Assembly (NCBI GenBank): GCA_950295325.1
Contig: OX485807.1
Coordinates: 5,148,501-5,212,500, forward strand
Length of the DNA: 64,000 nucleotides
Source: Polytrichum commune
Taxonomy: Eukaryota > Streptophyta > Polytrichopsida > Polytrichales > Polytrichaceae
Direction of reading: 5' to 3'
The notes under the pieces were generated by a model that was given only the letters and a program-made list of their open reading frames with translations, did not search any database and was not told the DNA's origin. The position numbers were made by a program, and so were the translations under genes. Shown here one piece after another: positions 38,280-50,612 of the stretch (positions within the stretch are counted from its first letter, which is position 1; the number at the start of each line of letters is the position of its first letter).

Positions 38280-41200
38280 GATGAAATTTTTGCGGGAAGC
38301 CTAAATTGTCTTGATCAACGACAAATATCCAAAGGGATATAATCTATGTAGTCCAAGCATATGAAAGTGGTCACTCCATCTGCAAACATCCATGGACCAT
38401 AAAGTCATACCGACAACCACCTAAAATCTCCACAATTCACAATGAAAACATAAATTGAAATAGGTACATACAAATTGTCATTAAAGTAGCTAATAATACA
38501 TGCAAACATATAAATTTAGTTAGCCTTGGCCCCAAGTGCTCTCTTATTAGCAACATGTGAAACACGGCAAGAGCACCTAGTTTTTTTAATTTTGTATGTA
38601 CATGCATTTTTTGAGTATCTAGATAGGGGCTATTATGCTTAATTCAAGATTTTCCCAACATACTCCAAAACCCCAAAACTGTAACATTTAATAACGTTCC
38701 TAGAGACAAATTCAATACACTTAAAACTACATAAGTGTAGTATATACTTCGAGTGCTTCATTCATAACATGAGCAAGTGCACAACATTAGTAACTACACC
38801 TTGCTCCCCTGAGATAAGAATTGGAGTTCTAGATTATATACAAGAATAAAAACTCTACTTTTATAATATTTGTAGTTAATGAAAAATAAGACAAATTTAT
38901 CAACTCAATGTGACCCATAGGCTTCTCCACATTGGCTTATAAGCCACTCGGTGCTGAAAGTGGATGGTCACCCAAATGCAAGTCGTCAAGTCCTAGGAAT
39001 CAACACTCCATTCAATCTCCCTTTCAAAATTTTAAAGCAACCTCTTGCAAGTTACAATCCTCAATGTACAAATTTATGATTCTAGTTAATAATTATACTC
39101 CTATTTTGTCTTGGCTATCAACCCAATATTGTCGTCCTTGTGCTTAGTTCAATGGAGATTGACTTTGGATGCAATGAAGATGAGAGGTATAAAATTACCT
39201 AGAATGTCTTTAAAAGATTACAATCTGAATTAAATAAAGATGCACAATCAAGTTGATAAGGTTTTTAGTTGCATATATTGCATTCATGCCCATGAAACTA
39301 GAGTAAATTGCCACAAAAAGTTCTTCAAAAAGTATAAAAAGCAAAGATTACCTTCACATTATCCATACATTGTAGTAAAAGATTTGATCATTATTTTCTC
39401 TACTGTCATATAAATATGTAGATTACTTGATTTAAAAAGGCCATTAAAGATTACCAATTCTAATCAACACATAGTACAGGCCCCTACTCCAATCAAGATT
39501 GTCAATGAAGTGCAATTTACGAGGCCAACAAGGTTCCATGTAAAATGAGGAATTAAGGATCTTCAAATGTTGGTGTGACACAAATTTGAAATGCAAAGTG
39601 TTGAAACTTCAAACTGCCATAATACTATGGAATATAAGTGATGTGCTTTTCAGAAGATGCAATAACCACCTCATCTTCAATCCTAATTAATTCTTGAATT
39701 ATTCCTCAAGTTGTCATCATGATCAACTTTAAATTCAATCCGTTGACATTCTTGCAGATCACATATAAGGGCTTGCATGAAAATAAGCCCAAGAGCTACC
39801 CCGCCCAAAACCCTAGACTTTGCCACAACTAAGAAAATGCATGTCTAAAAAGAGAGCTAAAGTTCCTCCAAACATAATGCAATGGGCTTATTGATGTTTA
39901 GACGAACTAAACAAAACTTGAACGTTGAATCTCTACCAAAACGCATTTTGTTTTTTCTAATATTCCATTCATCATAGAGAAAAAAATCATCAAAAGCAGT
40001 TGAATAGAGAAACAAAATTATTGAATTACTTCTACATGATGGTCGAGATAGTTGCAAGCAATCAATTTTTCATGTGCATTGCACAAGTGAAGAATTATGC
40101 ACCAAACCATTGATACGGATCCTTTAGGTGTTCATTATGTATAAAAATACCTCAGCCACATATGGTGGAAAAGCGCCAGACAAGTGGGAGAAGCCTGGGT
40201 GGCACAAAATCTGGTAATTTGCTAAAGCAATAAATGTATCCAAGACACTGCACACAAAGTATACACATTCTTAGATGTCTACAACTGTTCCAAGTTTGAA
40301 TACTCTGAGAATCTCTTCCCTACCTCCAAAAGGATTAAAATTTACCATATTTGTTCCTCGCAGCTAGTGCAAAATTCGTCTAGAGTCCAGACTACACATC
40401 CGTCAGGGGTCAGCATGTAATGTTGAATCAATCTTATTACAGACCATTCATGGCTTGATGTCTTCACAGGGGTGTTCCAAAATTTGCCCAACGGCTAATT
40501 CAACATCACTTCAAATGTTTTATGTTGATCCAACATTGATTTAAAGAATGAAATTGGTTGGAGTGCAGCTTTATGGGCAACTAAGCACTTCAAGGTTGCA
40601 CATCTTGACAACATTTCGCTACAGTACTCGTCTGCTTCCAAGATTATTGAAGAGCTTGTAAGGCTAGTTTCCTTGATGCGCATGAGATGATGGGAGCTAA
40701 TGTCAGGAAGCAAACAAAAATAGGGCTTGCTCAAATATAAAATTAAGAGGGAGCTACAGAAGGTGAGCCTCTCTGACCCCATTTGGGTCATGTCATCACA
40801 AACCTCTACATCCATATGTATTGACTCAAAACATCTATGCACTGAATCAACATTAAACAGCCAAGGTACGATGCACAACTGCTGTGAGGGTCAGTAAAAA
40901 GGGACTCTCAAGCTCCTCACCTATGTCTAGTGTCTAACAAATAGGTGGATATTGGTGTGCATCTCATCACCAACCTCGACATCCATATGCCTTGATTCAA
41001 CGTAAAGCGACAAAGGTATGATGCATAGCGGGTGTGAAGGTCACTAAACAGGCACCCTGAAGTTCATCACCTATGCCAACACATCATAAATCCGAGTGCT
41101 TGGACAGCATTTGAAAGGGATCGAAGAAGGTATGGTCTCTGGTACAAAATTCATGGTAAGAAAAATTCGAAATAAAAGGTCACTGGAAGGTTATCAATTC

Positions 41201-42130
41201 TCCTACATTTTCAAAATTCAGAAATCTCACCCCACACTCATATTCTACCGTGATGCATGCTACCTCTGCAACTGTAGTTTCCCACATCCTCAGCTCCACA
41301 TGCACCGAGCCGAGTAGTCTATGTCGGTGTGACAAGATCCATGCCCTAACATACACGCGTAACCATTTCCCACTAACTATATTGTGTCATGATTGTTCGC
41401 CATGCCCTAGTATACTGAGATCCTGAATTTCAAATGGGAAGATGCCATAGAAAAGAGTAGATAATGCCTGGGCTCATGAACTGTACCACATCTCCCAATG
41501 AGGTCATTCGATGTCACACGTTCTACTCAGGCCCGTTTCTTGGAGAAGAAAAAAAAATCCGTACAAGAAGTGCACCACGGCAGCCATAAATAGCTATGGC
41601 AGCAGAGCACAAAGGCGGTGAGCGTGCGTACATTTCTCAAAACGATACTACTCACGAATCATTCGAGCACGGCCAACCTCGCATCCTGGCAATCCCTACC
41701 GAACCTTTCAGTACACACCCCTAGCTTCTAGAGGTGCGCAAGATCCCGGCACATTATGTCTCTTTCCTTACCCTATATTGCCCTCACAGAACTTATGTTC
41801 ACAGACCCCCTGCGTGAGCACCTGGTGGAGATCGAAGTTCCATCGAGATTAGTGACCACTCTACCATTATGTACACTTTAAGTAAAATAAGGCCATGAAT
41901 CTTCAATGAGCTTTGAACTACTTATAGTTGCAACTTCATGTTCATGTTTGCTTGTACATACGGGGGTTTTGAAACGCTTAGAGCTTTGTGGTGTCTGTAT
42001 ACATTCAACCGTTATGAATCAAGGGGCTCAGTAAAAACTCCTGCATGAGCACCTCAGCGCACCGGCCCTAAGCTCCACTGGGAGCAAGAAACCCTAACGC
42101 AAGGGCAAAGGGCAAGCGCCACAACGTACC
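38280..42130. other. Upstream of the kinase-NB-ARC-LRR gene; intergenic
   Basis: Starts with the presumed promoter and 5' leader of the minus-strand receptor gene. Beyond that it is AT-rich without a recognised gene, apart from the unassigned segment at about 40490-41080. A telobox-like aaaccctaa occurs at about 42089-42097. Confidence 0.4.
40490..40925 (-). other. Unassigned 127-residue frame with a partial downstream duplicate
   Basis: The minus-strand frame 40495-40878 reads as a Ser/Leu-rich polypeptide with no motif I can name; a decayed LRR-protein tail is possible but unproven. Part of it (about 40785-40925) is repeated imperfectly at about 40955-41080: shared phrases include catcaccaacctcgacatcc atatg, gattcaacgtaaag and caaggtatgatgca. 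That suggests a small tandem duplication of a former gene segment. Confidence 0.3.
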
Positions 42131-42571
42131 ATGATGGACGACAGGACGGGACGGAACCGCGGCAGCCTCCTCCGATCAAATCAACATTCACATCGCCACG
42201 CTATCCGCAGAATGACAGAAGAGAGTCGTCGCAACCTCGTCACTCACCACTTTCACACTCTCTCTCTCTCTCTCTCCCTCTCCCTCTCCCTCTCTTCCAC
42301 TCGATCCACAGATCCACTCAACCCTACCGCCACCTTCACTCCTCCCTCCCTCCCTCCCTCCCTTCGCGATCGCGTCACACCACCACGACACACCCTCAAA
42401 TCAACTCCAATTAACCTTCCTCACCACACCGCCGCTGCCTTCCATCCCCTACGACATCAAAATCCGAAACCCCATCCTGTGCAACCAAACCCGCGACTTC
42501 CCCCGCGACCTCCCCGTGCGATCGAATATACCGACCCGAACGTCAAATGGTCGCCCGTGAGCAGATTCTGA
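42131..42571 (+). other. Pro/Ser-rich open frame over a CT microsatellite
   Basis: A 146-codon frame that passes through a (CT)n tract (about 42258-42297) and a ccct-rich stretch. The composition suggests a GC-rich 5' leader or promoter segment rather than a conserved protein. A donor-like gtgagc lies near 42557, so it could be a first exon; I cannot find the next one. Not called as a gene. Confidence 0.3.
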
Positions 42572-42668
42572 ACAGCTCGGGCTCGAAATGTACCGATGGC
42601 AGAGATGTAGCTCCAATTTCGATCACATGTATAAATCCCATTTATAGATCGATGTTTTACTAACATTT

Positions 42669-43166
42669 TCACCTCCAACTTACATGGAATTTTTTGGCCA
42701 AGTCTACATCACCGAATATATGATATATGATGTGTTCGAAGTAAGCCCGAATACATGGGTTGGGTACATCTATACCACTACAACCAAGTAAAATGGAATG
42801 TAAACAGGGTCCAGAGCTGGAGCTGCTGCTGCTGCTCACTGAATAGGCTAGTCTCGCTCTGTTCACATCTCTAACCATGAGCTGAGCGAATCTCTCCCAG
42901 GAGCTGTTCCTACTTGTGGCAAGCTTAAAGTGGAGGATGCAAGCTATCTCGAATTTGAAAACCTCTGTTTCAGTTTTCTTCAAGGTTCGGTGGTGGAGGC
43001 CGAGCTACAACCCCTTGAGAGTTGGGAAATGATCAGGATATTTTTCCTTCAAGAGCGTGGGCACCTCAAACACAGTGCATTCTGGTTGTATAGTTACCAC
43101 TACCTCAGCGCCTTGCTTAATATCACTCTTGAGCTGTTGAACCAGGTCTAGTACGCTTTCCGCCAT
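42669..43166 (-). pseudogene. Uncharacterised protein frame split by one TAG codon
   Basis: ATG at 43166 opens a 53-codon frame beginning MAESVLDLVQQLKSDIKQGA and ending FPTLKGL at a TAG (43005-43007). The same frame continues without shift as LGLHHRTLKKTETEVFKFEI and on to 42669, with a Ser run from CTG/AGC triplets. The amphipathic, balanced composition on both sides of the stop looks like genuine protein. Options are a recently broken gene, a short 53-residue gene with a long 3' UTR, or an intron over the stop. I do not recognise the family. Confidence 0.4.
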
Positions 43167-43221
43167 GGAACTAATCGGGTCATGAGATCAGGCAGTTCTT
43201 GTATATACAATCCTTGATCTC

Positions 43222-43333
43222 GGCGGATCGCCGAAGACAAGTTACACTGAAAACTAATTAACCAAGTTCTTTAACATCTGAAGCCGAAGACAAGCTACAC
43301 TGGAAACTACTAAACCAAGTTCTTCAACACCTG
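43222..43333. repeat. Two tandem copies of a roughly 55-bp unit
   Basis: ccgaagacaagttacactga aaactaa... and ccgaagacaagctacactgg aaactac... lie in tandem, each followed by accaagttcttyaacayctg aa. Upstream flank of the split frame at 42669-43166. Confidence 0.75.
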
Positions 43334-43556
43334 AAACCTGCGTCAAAAGCGAGGGGAATTTATGTCAGGCACAAGCAGGTGCCTAGATCAGAATTGATCT
43401 AATTAACATTCCGGAAGCAAGGGCTACTCGCTGAGAATCCAATCGATAGGAAGACACCTCCCGGAAGCAATAATCGATCTGAGGAGACCATCGAAGGAGA
43501 CAAACTAAACCCAAGAATGAATGTTGTCTACTGATGCCTTTATGCAATTATTTTCC

Positions 43557-44024
43557 TAGCCATTCTTAGCCCATTACATAAAGGTATAATCATCGCACCC
43601 AATCTTATCATGTCATTCACTAGCTAATTCATCAAGGCTCGAAATGCGAAGTTACTGTGACCTGTGAGTGCAACCTGAGATCTCTCAATTGTCGGTACGG
43701 CTCTTGACATCGTCGGTAAGGCTCTTAACATGAGGATTCTTTACACAAGAGCGAGGCGTAGGCGAAGAAACAAACGGGGAAGACAGAAAATTAGCCATTC
43801 TTAGCCCATTACATAAAGGTATAATCATCGCACCCAATCTCATCATGTCATTCACTAGCTAATTGGTCATCAAGGCTCGAAATGCGAAGTTACTTTGACC
43901 TGTGAGTGCAATCTGACATCTCTCAATTGTCGGTAAGGCTCTTGACATCGTCGGTAAGGCTCTTAAGGATTCTTAACACAAGAGCGAGGCGTAGGCAAAG
44001 AAACAAACGGGGAAGACAGAAAAT
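43557..44024. repeat. Tandem duplication of a 235-bp unit
   Basis: Copy 1 is 43557-43791 and copy 2 is 43792-44024. Both begin tagccattcttagcccatta and end gaagacagaaaat, with only scattered differences and small indels, so the duplication is fairly recent. No coding capacity seen. Confidence 0.9.
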
Positions 44025-45059
44025 GAGAGGATTACGAAGATACTAGGATTGGTAGATTTGGAACAACATGGACGGAGTCTCCAAGGAAGCAAAGAACGAC
44101 GTGGCCTCACGAGAGGCCAGAAGCTCATTTCACCCCACATAGACTTTTTCTCGATCACATGATATTGACATGATTCTTAAATAGATGAAAGAACATGAAT
44201 TGTCAGGTGGTTGGATTTGCATCCGTCCTTTAATTGTTTATGCAGACATCCTGGTGCACATGGCACTCCTAGTACTTCAAAGAACAACGTGGCTTTCCCG
44301 AAACCGACCCCAGTAGCAACCCTCCATTTCCTAACCTTGATAAACATTTCTAGGTAAGGTGTGACTACACTACTCTACCAAATAGGTATTGCATTCGGTG
44401 CCAATATATTCCATATATGTTTGACTTGCAACCTACACCGGGTCTTCCCTGACTACATTATAAGGGGATTGTTGATTTCATTAGGAGGCTTCTGCCACTC
44501 ATAAGTCCGAAGATCCTCATGCAAAAGATGCGTGGAATTTTTCAAAATGATTTGATACACAATATGCCAGTTGGTTGTCAGTGGTTCCTGCTTCCCAGAA
44601 TCAATAGAAATTTGCAAGCTGCAGGAAGCTGCACATCAGCAGGGTTAGGAGCATTAGGAGGGGAAGACATGGCAGTAGGGGTGATCTCAAGTTGCTCTAC
44701 TGCACTAAGGCCGATGCTGCGACCTCAGATGCACACAGTAAATAGACTTCAGCACCAAACGACACAAAATCCATCAAATTGCATTGTCCAAAAAAAGAAC
44801 GTTTGCATAGTTGTGGACAGGCCTGCCATGGCCAATATTTTTCAAACACATTAGAGTAATAAAAAACTTGTCACTGTGCATGCTGTACAAGACCACAAAA
44901 CAGTGAAGTCCAAAACAACACTCGGCAATTAACACTTTCCATCAATACAAACTCAAAGTCTGACCGTTTAACCCTCTTAAATTAAGGACTGTGATGTATA
45001 AGTCATGCAAACCGTGCATTGACATTAGACGCCATAAAACAACCCGCTCCATGGATATG
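44025..45059. other. Intergenic, no gene recognised
   Basis: AT-balanced sequence with short frames, for example 44519-44854, lacking known motifs. Confidence 0.35.
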
Positions 45060-46250
45060 GAAATTTTCCACCACAAGCGAGGAATTTCCATCATCAAGAA
45101 TTTCAGCACACGAGTCTTGTCTTCTTAGTCCTTGACATATTCCCAACAGTTTTCAAGGACCCGGTGTGTTGGCAACTTAAACTGCTCAAATGGTGACAGC
45201 GTGTACTCGCATCCGATTGGGCTTGGATTGCACTCAAATGCTGACTCCTCCCTATCGATGCAGGTGTGTCTCGACACATGCGAATTTCACCAATTAACGA
45301 CCCCATTACCCCTTGAACTCCACAAATGCAAGCTTCACGTACTCCCAGAATCTCCTTTTTTGGAAATCGTCTATTTTCACCTGATGAAACTACACAACTT
45401 CCACAAGGAAAAGCTTCATCCCCACAGGAGCAGCTCGTTACATTCTTTGTAAACATCTTTATAAGACCTTCGCCACCATCCACTGCAAGGAACAAAGTAT
45501 TTCAGGCCGGCAAGGATTAATAGGTGCAATAGACGTGGGCCATCTTCCCTCGTTTCTCAACATAACATCTCCGTCGCTGGCTTTCCAAAGAGACGATCGA
45601 CTCGAAAGTCGAAGGAATGATGGAGGCACGGTGGACGAGATGGGAAGGTTCAAATTCCCAGACATCACGCTCAATCTGCTTCATATTCTTCAGCCCTTTT
45701 TCAAAGTCACGAATTCCTTGCCATCAGCACGTTCTGAACAACTTTCATCACACACTCCAAGTACTCCTTGGTTCACTCAAGCTGCCTCTCGGATCAAAGA
45801 ATGAAGGAGTCACGAGGTTGTAGAAGTGGCATACATCCATTATTTGGCGACATTCGCAGGGAAGGCAGTTTTACCACATCGAGACATCGACAAGCAGAAA
45901 GCGATTCAACCACTGTCAAGATTCTCACTTCATGGAAGTTTGATACACGTGTCTTGGACATAACCAACCACTGTAACTTCTTCACCACACACTCACATCT
46001 GGCATAAATTCCATCTATTTATCATCCCTCGGCAATCTCACAAAATGGGAATAAATCACCACCCGGAATGCTCCGAACCGGTGTAAATGGAAGCTTCAAA
46101 CGTGTCAAATTGGGGAGCTTCTCCAAACTCGGCATGTTTGTGACATTGGAGCATTCAATAAGACCTAAATGCATCGAAACCTGAATGCCTGTGACTCTAA
46201 CATTCTGCCTTGCAATCATCATCAACAGCACCATTCATGCACTCATAAAA
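45060..46250 (-). pseudogene. Relic of an LRR-containing resistance-type gene
   Basis: The minus strand near 46234-46022 encodes LRR-like text (SNVTNMPSLEKLPNLTRLKL). The segment 45988-45794 continues with LRR-like phrases in broken frames (KLQWLVMSKTRVSNFHEVRI). Several frames are needed and stops are frequent, so no intact protein exists. The lower part (45495-45103) has Cys-rich text that may be a former C-terminal domain, but I cannot identify it. It lies next to CHLM on the same strand, about 40 bp after the CHLM stop. Confidence 0.4.
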
Positions 46251-46287
46251 CAAGGAAAGTGGTGAGGAACAGGGGATAAAATCAATT

Positions 46288-47328
46288 TTACTGAGCTTTC
46301 GCTGCAGGGACAGCCTCAAGCAACCTAGAGAAATAAAATTTAGTGGCAGTCATCTCTCTCCTCTTCACAACCCATCCCGCGGCTTTAAGTGCGGCTTCCA
46401 CTTCCTCCTCAGCGTGCAAGTAAGCTCTGGTTGCTTTCGACGGCCCTGGGAACAGCTCACCTATCCTCTTGAGCACACTGTAATACAATGTCTTCGGAGC
46501 AAAGCTAAGAATGAGACGGTTCTCTGCGAGCGAGGCCAAATGCGTGACCATAGCGCCTGCCTTCTCCTGCGGATAATGTATCAATACGTCTAAACAAGCC
46601 ACCGTGTCATATTTCCCCGTTATAGACTCCAGATCCCTAGCTTCAAACTTCGGAGGCTGCCTCTTCCTCCCATTGGCTTGAATCGCAGCCTCCGCACGCT
46701 TGGATGCCTCGTCCACCATAGCGGAGGAGATGTCGCTTGCGTAAACCTCAGCTCCTTCGAGCATTAGAGGAATCGATAAGCTACCGGTTCCGCAGCCCGC
46801 ATCGCAAACCCTAACGCCCTCAAGTGGCGAGTCCTTGAGGAACCGCACTACTTTCTCCACGGTCTGTGCGTGGCCTTGACGAATGTCCAATTGCACGGAG
46901 TTTACGTCGTCTGTCTCGCCGTAAATTCGTTTCCACCGGTCAGCTCCCACGGTGTTGAAGTAGTTGCGCACCACCGCTTTCTCGTCTCCGCCCGTTGCCT
47001 CCGCTTGCTTCTGTCTCCTCTTCTCCGGGTCGGCTAGTGAGAGCGCGGCCGCGAGCGCAGCGATGGCGCCACCGCTAACCACAGCTAATTGTATCCCTGA
47101 GAATCCGCTGCTGTCGATCACGGCCAAACCCCCGCTCCCGCTGTCCATCGCCTGCGTGGCCAGCTCCACCAAAGGTTGCATTGTTGCCGCAACTCGCACG
47201 CTGTTCCTGCCATTCCTGCCACTCCTGCTTTGGGATAACCTCCCGCCATTGTTGCCCTTCAATGGCGACAGTGTCGAGGTGAATGAGGAGGAGAATATGG
47301 CGACATTCTCAATGAGCATCGTGGCCAT
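46288..47328 (-). CDS. CHLM: Magnesium-protoporphyrin IX methyltransferase, chloroplastic
   Basis: CHLM transfers a methyl group from S-adenosylmethionine to Mg-protoporphyrin IX, making the monomethyl ester, a committed step of chlorophyll synthesis at plastid membranes. The 346-residue frame is uninterrupted, close to plant CHLM length. Residues 1 to about 48 are Ser/Arg/Asn-rich with few acidic residues, as in a chloroplast transit peptide. A hydrophobic Ala/Gly segment at about 78-98 may be membrane-associated. The SAM-binding motif DAGCGTG is at 176-182, followed by VYASDIS near 195-201 and the family phrase CLDVLIHYPQEKAG. The start at 47328 gives the full transit peptide. No intron is evident in the coding region. 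Probably light-regulated as in other plants, but no motif was identified here. Confidence 0.95.
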   Translation of the reverse strand: MATMLIENVAIFSSSFTSTLSPLKGNNGGRLSQSRSGRNGRNSVRVAATMQPLVELATQAMDSGSGGLAVIDSSGFSGIQLAVVSGGAIAALAAALSLADPEKRRQKQAEATGGDEKAVVRNYFNTVGADRWKRIYGETDDVNSVQLDIRQGHAQTVEKVVRFLKDSPLEGVRVCDAGCGTGSLSIPLMLEGAEVYASDISSAMVDEASKRAEAAIQANGRKRQPPKFEARDLESITGKYDTVACLDVLIHYPQEKAGAMVTHLASLAENRLILSFAPKTLYYSVLKRIGELFPGPSKATRAYLHAEEEVEAALKAAGWVVKRREMTATKFYFSRLLEAVPAAKAQ

Positions 47329-48396
47329 GGCGAGATTGAGGGTGAACCCCTCGCAATTGGATTCAGCAAATTCTCGGCGATCACTGCATCGTCTCTTGGG
47401 AGCTCGGGAGGCGAGTGTGAACCCTGACGCCCACGGCTATAGGCGTCCATTATCCACTTGGAGATTTCCTCCACCTCCCACCCATGCTTGCCACTTCAGC
47501 AGATTTCGTGTGCCATGTCACACCCCACAGGATTGCTCTTTCTCTCCATTTGATTGGCTAACTTATGCGTTGCGCCAAATCCATTTGTGCTGAGCAACGA
47601 ATGCACACACTGCTTACAAACACTCCTTTGGTATATACCACTATTGGATTGTTATATCGGTGAGTGCATAGTATCAATAACCAACATTAATAATGGTATC
47701 AAAGAACTTATCCGTGGGTATCAAAATTATAATACCAGTCAAATATTGATATTTGGTGGGTATCTCAAGGTCAGAGAATTTTGTATACCTGAGTTATTAT
47801 TCGGGTCAATGCCTTTCTAAATCATATTAATATTAGGGTACTTTACTTAGATATGAAGGTTTTCGCAAAGTCTATAAATCGAAATGGCATTGAATTTTTT
47901 TTTTATCAAATATCCATACTTTATTGATATTAACAAAAAGTGATATCTTCATCATAAATATCCAATTGGTATAGGAAAAAATGATACCCATCCAACATTG
48001 GTTTATACCATGAGACATGTATTAACCTCCACTCATGCTCACTATCGCAAACGAGTGTATCTCTCTATCCATCTAACATAAAAATTTGACTGTTGATAAG
48101 TTTGTGCCCAATTCATCTCAAATGACCTGCACTACAATAATTTGGGATCTTTAAAAATTGGTTATAGTGTCAAATCAACTAAATATGGTAACTCCCATGC
48201 TACATGCTATTTCAGGGTTTTTGGCACGGTTATAGGCCCCATTATGTAGTTGGAGAATTCCTCCACTTCCCCCCTTTGCTTGCCATTTCAACATATTTCA
48301 TGTGCAAAAGCACTTTGTCTCTAAAACTTTGTCATGTGGTTATGGCTTGCAAGCAAACCCACACAGTGTTGTTATCAACCACATAGAACTTACATA
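47329..48396. other. CHLM upstream region and AT-rich intergenic
   Basis: The first 200-300 bp are GC-richer and should contain the CHLM leader and promoter. Beyond this is AT-rich DNA with no recognised gene. Confidence 0.4.
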
Positions 48397-50045
48397 CAGT
48401 GGCTCACAAAACTGTTCCAATCATTAGAACTTCTAAATTCAAGAAGAAGTTTCAGACAAATGGATGTCCAAACTTTCAAGTAGTAATTTGAGGCATATAT
48501 TGCATCCAATCTAGTACACATATGTAAAAACTTGCAACTAAATCAAGTATCATTGAAGGAAAAATGAAAGCTTAAAATCAGTATATATATTGGTACAATT
48601 TTGTGAGTGCTCTAAGTAAGCTACCTAATACTTTGTCCATTCCCCTTTTGAAGCTACTACAACTTCCAACCTTTTGGGCATGCTTTCAACAAGTCTCCTG
48701 CAATCATGTGTAGTACGTAATAGAAGAAAAAACTTGAACTACACGTTCCCATAATTTAATCATTCTTTTTGGAGGTGATTCCTATTGATTCAATCTCCTT
48801 TTGAGGATTACCCATAGATGTTCTATTGGATTTAAATCAAGGGATTGGGTTGGCCACGTTAGAAGACTAAAACTTTGTCTTGAGAACCATTCTTGCATCA
48901 TCTTTGTGGTGTGAATAGAAGCATTATCTTGCTAGAAAATGACTTTTGTAGCATCTAATTTATATTTTATGATTGTACCATCTATTGTTTGCTCTAAAAT
49001 TTGACGGTATCCATGTTAAATGAGGTGACCTTCAATTTTGTACACCAATCCTGGCCCATGACTAGTCATACTACCCCAAATCATGATCCCACCACCACCA
49101 CCATGCTTTAATGTCTCCGTAACAATGCGAGTTGACAACTCATGTGGATCACGACTCCAACACCAAGAGATACCATCGGAACAAAATTGATTGATTTTAG
49201 ACTCATCGGAGAAAATGACATGACTTCAATCATCTATAGTCCAATCTAAATGGGCTCTTGCAAGGTCTAAATGTGCTTTGACATTCTTGATTGAGAGACA
49301 TGGTTTTTTTTGCTTCACTTGTGATTGTAAACCACCTCTACGCAAAGCACATCTCATTGTTTCAACACACACTTGCATCCCAAATGCCTCTTGCACATTT
49401 TTTGTAGCCTTTACAACAGTATTAAGCTTCCCTCTAGTCATATCCAACACACATGACCGTTCCATTGCATGAGTCAATTTTCTTGGTCTACCTCTGTGTG
49501 ATAATTCTACAGTGTAAACAATTTCTTTCAAAGCTTGTGTACGTACAGTTCCAACACCTACATGCAAACTTCTTGACACTTCTCTAACACCAACCCCTTT
49601 TTGCAACATGGAAATGACATATGATCTCTTATGAGAAGATAATGGACAAACCATCTTTTCTACTTGGGAGCAGGGACTTCAAAGTACAAAGAAAGTCAAA
49701 ATAGATGGTGTGTACACACAACTTTACAACAAGAGTACAAGTCTAATCAATATTGCACAACTCTCCAAGGCAAGAGTATAAGTCTAACCAATATGCACAA
49801 CTCTACAACAAAGCAAGTTCTTGTACACAATGCATTCACAAAATTGTTCCATTGATTTATGTGGCTTTGAGCTTCTGATTATCGTGCATGTGTGCTTCTG
49901 CATGCCATTGCTTCTGACATGTGGACTCTAGACTTGCATTAGAAGTTAATTGGAACTTACACATGGCCATTTGCTTTTGCTTGGTGGCATTTAAATTTAA
50001 TCAAAGGTAGATTTTTCCAACACTAGAACAATTTTGTGAGGTACT
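48397..50045 (-). mobile_element. Tc1-type DNA transposon, full length, inactive
   Basis: A 1,649-bp element flanked by TA on both sides (48395-48396 and 50046-50047). The terminal inverted repeats pair cagtggctcacaaaactgtt at the left end with the complement of the right end, cagtacctcacaaaattgtt. A related sequence sits in opposite orientation inside each end (about 48592-48612 and 49828-49850). Length, TA target and DD34E transposase all fit Tc1. Short tandem units (acaactctacaa type) lie between the transposase start and the right end. Confidence 0.88.
48625..49654 (-). pseudogene. Tc1-type transposase, broken
   Basis: Reads from ATG at 49654 through a helix-turn-helix region (about residues 5-100), then the catalytic core: Asp in IFSDESK, Asp in QDNASIHTT, and Glu in LNPIEHLW exactly 34 residues after the second Asp. 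It ends with KGEWTKY and TAG at 48625-48627, as Tc1 proteins commonly end KGG-x-TKY. About 343 codons, the usual length. It carries about five in-frame stops (the first a TGA where the family has Trp, at 49226-49228) and at least one frameshift near the C-terminus, so it is dead. Confidence 0.88.
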
Positions 50046-50612
50046 GTAAGTGTAAGTTAGAGGCTGCCAAAGCCAACACTCTAAAATCTTGCATTATAAG
50101 TAAAATATTGAATTTGAGAATGTCCACCACGTTAACATTAGGTTTTTGTGTTCATAACACTACTCAGTTGATGAGTTGTGTTCATGAGCCCAACAATATA
50201 TTCAAAGAATAAAGATTCCAGATGCCAAAACTCCATTGCTTCACATTGAATATGAAATCAGGGCAACTAAACACAACTCATTAGCTGAGGAATGTTATGT
50301 TGGTTTTGGGTCTTCTACCAACAAAAAATTGAATTCTTATAACATTTTCATATAGAATTCAATTGAAACATACGTTGATGTGGTGGAGTTCCTTTCAATT
50401 GCTAGTAGCAACAAAAATAGGAAACATCTATTTGTATTTTTTTGTTTATTTAATATGATAGATTCACTTAGCATTTAAAGTGATAGTTACATAAACTTGA
50501 CACTCCTTTGGTGTAAGGTAAGTGGGCTTCAAAGACAGACTTTGAGAAGTGGCACACAAGATTATTGTAAGATGATTGACGCCGGCCCCTAAAAGGGACC
50601 GGAGCTTCTATC

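Noticed and set aside
42131-42571. Pro/Ser-rich plus-strand frame as a gene
   Set aside because: Runs through a CT microsatellite and low-complexity DNA; no conserved motif and no partner exon found.
50582-50602. ccggcccctaaaagggaccg g as a terminator-like hairpin
   Set aside because: Short stem with a mismatch in plant nuclear DNA; no sign of function.
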